DNA of 10,740 nucleotides, taken from the NCBI GenBank assembly GCA_002509325.1, contig DADO01000216.1, positions 1 to 10,740 of the forward strand, in the 5' to 3' direction. A model generated the notes under the pieces. That model was not told the DNA's origin and ran no database searches. It saw only the letters and a list, made by a program, of their open reading frames with translations. This stretch comes from Methanosarcina sp. UBA402 (GTDB lineage Archaea > Halobacteriota > Methanosarcinia > Methanosarcinales > Methanosarcinaceae). Made by a program: the position numbers and the translations under genes. This document shows, in pieces, positions 6,832 to 10,740 of the stretch. Position 1 is the first letter of the stretch; every line of letters starts with the position of its first letter.

Positions 6832-6983
6832 CTTAGAGCATTTTGCTTTAAGCTAACTTGGGCTTTTTTCCTTACCAGGCAGCTTAGAGTGGTTATAATG
6901 CTCTAAGTACCCTTTAGGTATCGTTGCACTCTAAGCAGCTTAGAATTTTTGCTCTAAGCATTAGAGCACTATTTTTGCTCTAA
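6832..6983 (+). repeat. array of alternating CTTAGAGC / GCTCTAAG elements
   Basis: Inverted copies alternate through the ahaK-ahaE gap: 6832-6839, 6845-6852, 6883-6890, 6900-6907, 6929-6935, 6939-6944, 6951-6958, 6961-6967 and 6977-6984, with the arms of the first hairpin (6801-6831) as two related copies. Neighbours pair into hairpins at 6832-6852, 6883-6907, 6938-6959 and 6961-6983, plus a small one at 6908-6920. Alternative pairs with 3-nt loops exist at 6930-6944 and 6951-6967 and exclude the former two. T6 lies at 6864-6869. The last arm ends 8 nt before the ahaE ribosome binding site. Likely an RNA element setting relative output of ahaK and the downstream genes; the function is inferred. 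Confidence 0.75.
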
Positions 6984-7003
6984 ATTCATTTGGAGGTGTA
7001 AGC

Positions 7004-7555
7004 ATGGGACTAGAGATCGTTGTAAAAGACATCCAGGAGGGTGCGAGAGCTGAGGTTTCCCGTTTGAAAACCGAAGGCGATGCAAAGGCCTCCGAGATCA
7101 TAAATGAAGCTAAAGAAATACAGAAAAAGACGCTCGGAGACGGCCTTGCCAAGGCGGAAGAGGACCTCCAAAATCTGCACCAGCAGGTCATATCAAGTGC
7201 AAACCTGGAAGTAAAAAGAATTGCGCTCAACAAGCGCAAGGATCTTTTAGATAAAGTTTATTATCAAACAGTTGAAAGAATCAAGTCAATGCCGGCATCC
7301 AAAAAAGAAGAGCTGTTGAAATATATTATCGACAAGCATGAAGCTAGCGGTGCTAGAATTTACTCTTCTAAGGATTCAGAAGAGACTGTCAAAAAGTTAT
7401 CTTCTCTAACTTACGCTGGCAGTATTGATTCAATTGGTGGAGTTGTTCTGGAAAACGAGGATGGGACAGTCAGGTTAGATTTCACATACGATTCAATCCT
7501 GAAAAACGTGTATGAGCGTTCATTGAAGCAGATATCTGATCTATTATACGGGTGA
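7004..7555 (+). CDS. ahaE: A1AO ATP synthase subunit E (peripheral stalk)
   Basis: At 183 residues it pairs with subunit H in the peripheral stalks and contacts the top of the A3B3 head through its C-terminal domain. The N-terminal half (about 1-85) is a charged helical stretch, including EIVVKDIQEGARAEVSRLKT and EAKEIQKKTLGDGLAKAEED, as in the coiled coil of the E family. The C-terminal half has the alternating beta/alpha character of the head-binding domain, with a GGVVLENEDGTVRLDFTYDS element near residues 144-163. There is no membrane segment. The start at ATG 7004 is supported by GGAGGTG at 6992-6998. It is the first gene after the repeat array, and ahaC begins 6 nt after its stop. Confidence 0.93.
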   Translation: MGLEIVVKDIQEGARAEVSRLKTEGDAKASEIINEAKEIQKKTLGDGLAKAEEDLQNLHQQVISSANLEVKRIALNKRKDLLDKVYYQTVERIKSMPASKKEELLKYIIDKHEASGARIYSSKDSEETVKKLSSLTYAGSIDSIGGVVLENEDGTVRLDFTYDSILKNVYERSLKQISDLLYG

Positions 7556-7561
7556 TGTTCG

Positions 7562-8641
7562 ATGCGGCTTTTGGAGAGACTCTGGGGAAAAAAACCCTCA
7601 CGAAAATCCGATAAGAAAAAAGGCACTTCTAACTATCCTTATGCTGTAACCCGTGTCCGCGCTATGAAGAGCAAACTGCTACCTAAAGAATCGTATCCCC
7701 GGCTTCTCAACATGGGGATTGATGAAATTACCCGCTTTATCCAAGAGTCTGAATACAAAAACGACGTTGACGAACTGGCAATGAAATACAGTGGTGGCGA
7801 TCTGGCAGAACATGCATTGAATAGGAATCTTGCGCTCACCTACGATAAGTTAGAAAGGATCACCTTAGGTGAGTTGAACTATCTGATTGTCGCATATCTG
7901 AAAAGGTATGACGTCTGGAACATAAAAACACTTCTCCGTGGTAAAATCTACAACGCATCTGTTGAAGATATCCTGGAATCTCTGATTGCTGCCGGGGAGT
8001 TTACTTACACATCCATGTCAGAACTTGCAGCCAAGGCCACATACCAAGAGATCGTTGAGGCCCTGAAATATTCCGAATACTACCCCCTGCTGCAGAAGTT
8101 TGACGGAACTAACCTGGCATACATAGAAAACGAACTTGACAAGATGTATTATACAGGCTTGTTTGAAGCAATCGGAAATCCAAGATCCAAGGACCGCAAG
8201 CTCTTTGCTAAAGTTGTCAGATTGGAAGTAGATGTTAAGAATTTAATTAATCTTTTCAGGCTGAAAAAAGCAGGAGTTGACCAGCTTGATGATATCATGC
8301 CTCTTATGATTGAAGGCGGTCTCGAGTTAAAACCCGAAAAACTGGCGCCTCTCCCATATGAGGAATTTGTCAATGAGCTTCAAAGAACTCAGTACTGGGA
8401 TGCAATTTCAGGCGTTGCGGGTCCGGATATAACTTCTCTGATTACTCTTGAAAGCAGGCTCATAAGATATTATCTTGAATCTTCAACAATTCTTTCGCAT
8501 GTATCTCCGATCTCAGTTGTACCTATTCTGGACTATATCATTCATAAGAATAATGAGGTCACTAATCTCCGGATCATCTTTAGGGGTAAAGAGAATGGCC
8601 TTAGTGATGAGTTAATCAAAGACCAGTTGGTGGTTATCTAA
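7562..8641 (+). CDS. ahaC: A1AO ATP synthase subunit C (d-type, central rotor socket)
   Basis: A 359-residue homologue of the V-ATPase d subunit. It sits on the c ring and links it to the central shaft formed by D and F, acting as the socket between A1 and AO. The first 25 residues are very basic (KKPSRKSDKKKG), then the conserved block YPYAVTRVRAMKSKLLPKE begins. The rest is helical with repeated NL-R/L-LR elements, such as VWNIKTLLRGKIYN, VDVKNLINLFRLKKAG and NEVTNLRIIFRGKENG, reflecting the threefold internal helical bundles of this family. The start at ATG 7562 has GGTGA (7551-7555) overlapping the ahaE stop. The stop TAA shares one base with the ahaF ATG, so translation of F is probably coupled. 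Confidence 0.95.
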   Translation: MRLLERLWGKKPSRKSDKKKGTSNYPYAVTRVRAMKSKLLPKESYPRLLNMGIDEITRFIQESEYKNDVDELAMKYSGGDLAEHALNRNLALTYDKLERITLGELNYLIVAYLKRYDVWNIKTLLRGKIYNASVEDILESLIAAGEFTYTSMSELAAKATYQEIVEALKYSEYYPLLQKFDGTNLAYIENELDKMYYTGLFEAIGNPRSKDRKLFAKVVRLEVDVKNLINLFRLKKAGVDQLDDIMPLMIEGGLELKPEKLAPLPYEEFVNELQRTQYWDAISGVAGPDITSLITLESRLIRYYLESSTILSHVSPISVVPILDYIIHKNNEVTNLRIIFRGKENGLSDELIKDQLVVI

Positions 8642-8943
8642 TGGAATTGGCAGTGATCGGAAAGAGCGAGTTTGTTACAGGGTTCAGACTGGCAGGTGTC
8701 AGGAAGGTTTACGAAGCCGCTGATGTTGCGGCTACTGAATCCACTGTAAAATCTGTGCTTGAAGATAAAAGTGTCGGGATTCTTGTAATGCATAATGATG
8801 ACATTGGTAATCTGCCGGAAATTTTAAGGAAATACTTAAATGAGTCTGTCCAGCCCACAGTAGTAGCCCTGGGAGGCAGCGGAGCAGGCTCGAATTTAAG
8901 AGATAAAATAAAACAAGCGGTAGGTGTTGATCTGTGGAAGTAA
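8641..8943 (+). CDS. ahaF: A1AO ATP synthase subunit F (central stalk)
   Basis: At 100 residues it binds subunit D to form the rotating central stalk within the A3B3 head. The N-terminal domain starts MELAVIGKSEFVTGFRLAGV, the typical opening of the F family, with a Rossmann-like alternation of strands and helices (GILVMHNDDI, then PTVVALGG). The end, GSNLRDKIKQAVGVDLWK, carries the conserved C-terminal helix. Its ATG overlaps the ahaC stop by one base and is preceded by GGTGG at 8629-8633. Its last 10 nt overlap the start of ahaA. Length and motifs match a complete subunit. Confidence 0.95.
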   Translation: MELAVIGKSEFVTGFRLAGVRKVYEAADVAATESTVKSVLEDKSVGILVMHNDDIGNLPEILRKYLNESVQPTVVALGGSGAGSNLRDKIKQAVGVDLWK

Positions 8944-10670
8944 AAGGTGAAATTTATCGTGTGGCTGGGCCTGTCGTCACCGCTATCGGCTTGCAGGCAA
9001 AAATGTATGACCTGGTCAGAGTCGGTAATGAAGGTTTAATGGGTGAAGTCATCCAGGTATTAGGGCCCAAGACCATCATCCAGGTATACGAAGAGACCGC
9101 AGGCATCAAGCCAGGAGAACCATGTGAATCTACGGGGATGTCTCTGTCCGTGGAACTTGGTCCGGGTCTTCTTTCCGGTATTTATGATGGGGTTCAAAGG
9201 CCTCTGCACGTCCTGCTTGAAAAGATGGGCAGCTTCATCCAGAGAGGTGTCAGCGCAGATGGGCTTGACCACAATAAACTCTGGGAATTCAAACCTGTTG
9301 TCAAGAAGGGTGATTTCGTAAATGGCGGAGAAGTAATCGGAGTTGTTCAGGAAACTGTGAACATTGAGCACAAGATCATGGTGCCACCTGACATTTCCGG
9401 CACGATCTCTGAAATTAAGAGCGGAAACTTCACTGTTGTAGATACTGTGTGTACTCTGACTGATGGGACAGAATTACAAATGATGCAAAAGTGGCCTGTC
9501 AGGAGACCCAGGCCTGTGAGGAGAAAACTCACTCCCGAAAGACCTCTGGTTACAGGACAGAGAATCCTTGACGGACTTTTCCCTGTAGCAAAAGGCGGAA
9601 CGGCTGCGATTCCTGGGCCATTCGGATCGGGAAAGACGGTTACTCAGCAACAGCTTGCAAAGTGGAGTGACACTGAAGTTGTGGTCTACATCGGTTGTGG
9701 TGAACGCGGAAACGAAATGGCCGACGTTCTAAGTGAATTCCCTGAACTCGAAGACCCACAGACCGGTCGTCCACTAATGGAGCGTACTGTCCTTATCGCT
9801 AACACTTCAAACATGCCTGTGGCTGCAAGAGAAGCATCCGTTTATACTGGAATTACAATTGCAGAATATTTCCGTGATATGGGATTAGATGTATCCCTTA
9901 TGGCAGACTCCACCTCCAGATGGGCAGAAGCTATGAGAGAAATCTCCTCCCGTCTGGAAGAAATGCCTGGTGAAGAAGGTTATCCAGCATACTTGTCTGC
10001 AAGGCTTGCCGAATTCTATGAGCGTGCCGGGGTTGCAGAAACCCTTTGTGGAGAGAAAGGTTCCATTACTGTTATTGGAGCAGTATCTCCACCAGGCGGT
10101 GACTTTTCAGAACCTGTTACGCAGAACACTCTGCGTATCGTAAAAGTGTTCTGGGCTCTTGATTCCAAGCTGTCTCAGAGGCGTCACTTCCCTGCTATCA
10201 ACTGGCTGAACAGTTATAGTCTGTACAAGGAAAGCCTTAACGACTGGTTTACAGATAACGTGGCTCCTGACTTTGTGCCTCTGAGGGAAAGAGCAATGGG
10301 AATGCTCCAGGTAGAATCTGAGTTGCAGGAAATCGTGCAGCTTGTAGGTTCCGACGCTCTGCCAGACGATCAGCAGCTTCTGCTTGAAATTTGCCGTATG
10401 ATAAGGGAAATTTTCCTGCAGCAGAATGCGTTCCATCCAATAGATACCTACAGCCCATTCTCTGAGCAGTACAAGATCATACAGGCAATCATGAAGTATG
10501 GAGACGCTGCGCAGGATGCTTTGAAATCTGGTGTCCCTATATCAGAAATTATCAAGATGGAATCCAAGGACGAGCTTCCCAAAGTCAAGTTTGAGGAGAA
10601 CTTCGATGCTTCTATGGATACCGTTCTGGCAAAGATGGATAAAGAGTTTGCATCCCTGAGAGGTAGGTAA
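8934..10670 (+). CDS. ahaA: A1AO ATP synthase catalytic subunit A
   Basis: A 578-residue catalytic subunit that alternates with B in the A3B3 hexamer and forms or hydrolyses ATP. In order: an N-terminal beta barrel (GEIYRVAGPVVTAIGL), the extra bulge region of A/V-type catalytic subunits (about residues 110-190), the P-loop GPFGSGKT at 228-235 with the archaeal-type Ser232, GERGNE at 256-261 with the catalytic Glu257, a Walker B-like LMAD at 322-325, and STSRWAEAMREISSRLEEMP after it. All key residues are present. The start is GTG at 8934, inside the end of ahaF, with GGTG at 8923-8926; this gives the N-terminus MEVKGEIYRVAGPVV expected for the family. The next gene, ahaB, begins two bases after the stop. 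Confidence 0.98.
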   Translation: MEVKGEIYRVAGPVVTAIGLQAKMYDLVRVGNEGLMGEVIQVLGPKTIIQVYEETAGIKPGEPCESTGMSLSVELGPGLLSGIYDGVQRPLHVLLEKMGSFIQRGVSADGLDHNKLWEFKPVVKKGDFVNGGEVIGVVQETVNIEHKIMVPPDISGTISEIKSGNFTVVDTVCTLTDGTELQMMQKWPVRRPRPVRRKLTPERPLVTGQRILDGLFPVAKGGTAAIPGPFGSGKTVTQQQLAKWSDTEVVVYIGCGERGNEMADVLSEFPELEDPQTGRPLMERTVLIANTSNMPVAAREASVYTGITIAEYFRDMGLDVSLMADSTSRWAEAMREISSRLEEMPGEEGYPAYLSARLAEFYERAGVAETLCGEKGSITVIGAVSPPGGDFSEPVTQNTLRIVKVFWALDSKLSQRRHFPAINWLNSYSLYKESLNDWFTDNVAPDFVPLRERAMGMLQVESELQEIVQLVGSDALPDDQQLLLEICRMIREIFLQQNAFHPIDTYSPFSEQYKIIQAIMKYGDAAQDALKSGVPISEIIKMESKDELPKVKFEENFDASMDTVLAKMDKEFASLRGR

Positions 10671-10672
10671 AC

Positions 10673-10740
10673 ATGGTAAAAGAATATAAGACAATCACTC
10701 AGATTGCAGGACCTCTTGTCTTTGTTGAAAAAACAGAACC
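10673..10740 (+). CDS. ahaB: A1AO ATP synthase regulatory subunit B (5' fragment)
   Basis: Only the first 22 complete codons are in the window, starting MVKEYKTITQIAGPLVFVEK, the standard N-terminal barrel opening of the non-catalytic B subunit, which forms the A3B3 head with A. The ATG lies two bases after the ahaA stop, with AGGTAGGT at 10661-10668 as ribosome binding site. The gene runs off the right edge. Genes for D and G are expected further on by comparison with known Methanosarcina operons, but are not seen here. Confidence 0.93.
   Translation, partial: MVKEYKTITQIAGPLVFVEKTE

Noticed and set aside
6892..6899. TATAAT-like promoter for ahaE inside the repeat array
   Set aside because: The match is weak by archaeal TATA rules and lies in a predicted hairpin loop; an internal promoter cannot be excluded but is not supported.
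6801..6983. CRISPR array
   Set aside because: The repeated word is only 8 bases, alternates in orientation, and has irregular spacing of 3-30 bases; no cas genes are nearby.

Overview
The window looks like chromosomal DNA from a methanogenic archaeon of the genus Methanosarcina. The basis is the gene order H-I-K-E-C-F-A-B of an archaeal A1AO ATP synthase (the aha order described for Methanosarcina), a long-chain prenyl diphosphate synthase next to it, TATA-like promoters, oligo(T) termination signals, GGAG/GGTG ribosome binding sites that fit an archaeal 16S tail, and large, very AT-rich intergenic spaces. Species level cannot be fixed from the sequence alone.

Left part (1-1129): about 1.1 kb with no intact gene of convincing size. 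The first 170 bases are GC-richer and carry a palindromic repeat of a kind I associate with Methanosarcina intergenic DNA. Bases 170-470 are extremely AT-rich. Close to the next gene lies a short reading frame (about 887-1073) that is coherent only if one base in an A-run is corrected, so it is probably a broken or frameshifted small gene.

Middle part (1130-3432): a trans-prenyl diphosphate synthase with small residues before its first aspartate-rich motif, which predicts a product longer than C20, followed by a radical SAM enzyme with a C-terminal Twitch/SPASM-like cysteine set. In Methanosarcina a C25 prenyl diphosphate is needed for methanophenazine, the membrane electron carrier, so the pair may serve membrane-lipid or electron-carrier synthesis. 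For the radical SAM protein this is only a hypothesis.

A long AT-rich gap (3433-4280) holds the terminators of the radical SAM gene, a duplicated 18-bp TATA-containing element, and the likely promoter and leader of the ATP synthase operon.

Right part (4281-10740): ahaH, ahaI, ahaK, ahaE, ahaC, ahaF, ahaA and the first 22 codons of ahaB. H, E, C and F form stalks, I and K form the membrane motor, and A and B form the catalytic headpiece. Most genes overlap or nearly touch (H/I 8 nt, C/F 1 nt, F/A 10 nt), suggesting translational coupling. The exception is a 201-bp gap between ahaK (the proteolipid, needed in many copies per complex) and ahaE. It is filled with about eleven alternating copies of CTTAGAGC and GCTCTAAG that can fold into a chain of hairpins with mutually exclusive alternatives. 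This is the most striking unexplained structure in the window.
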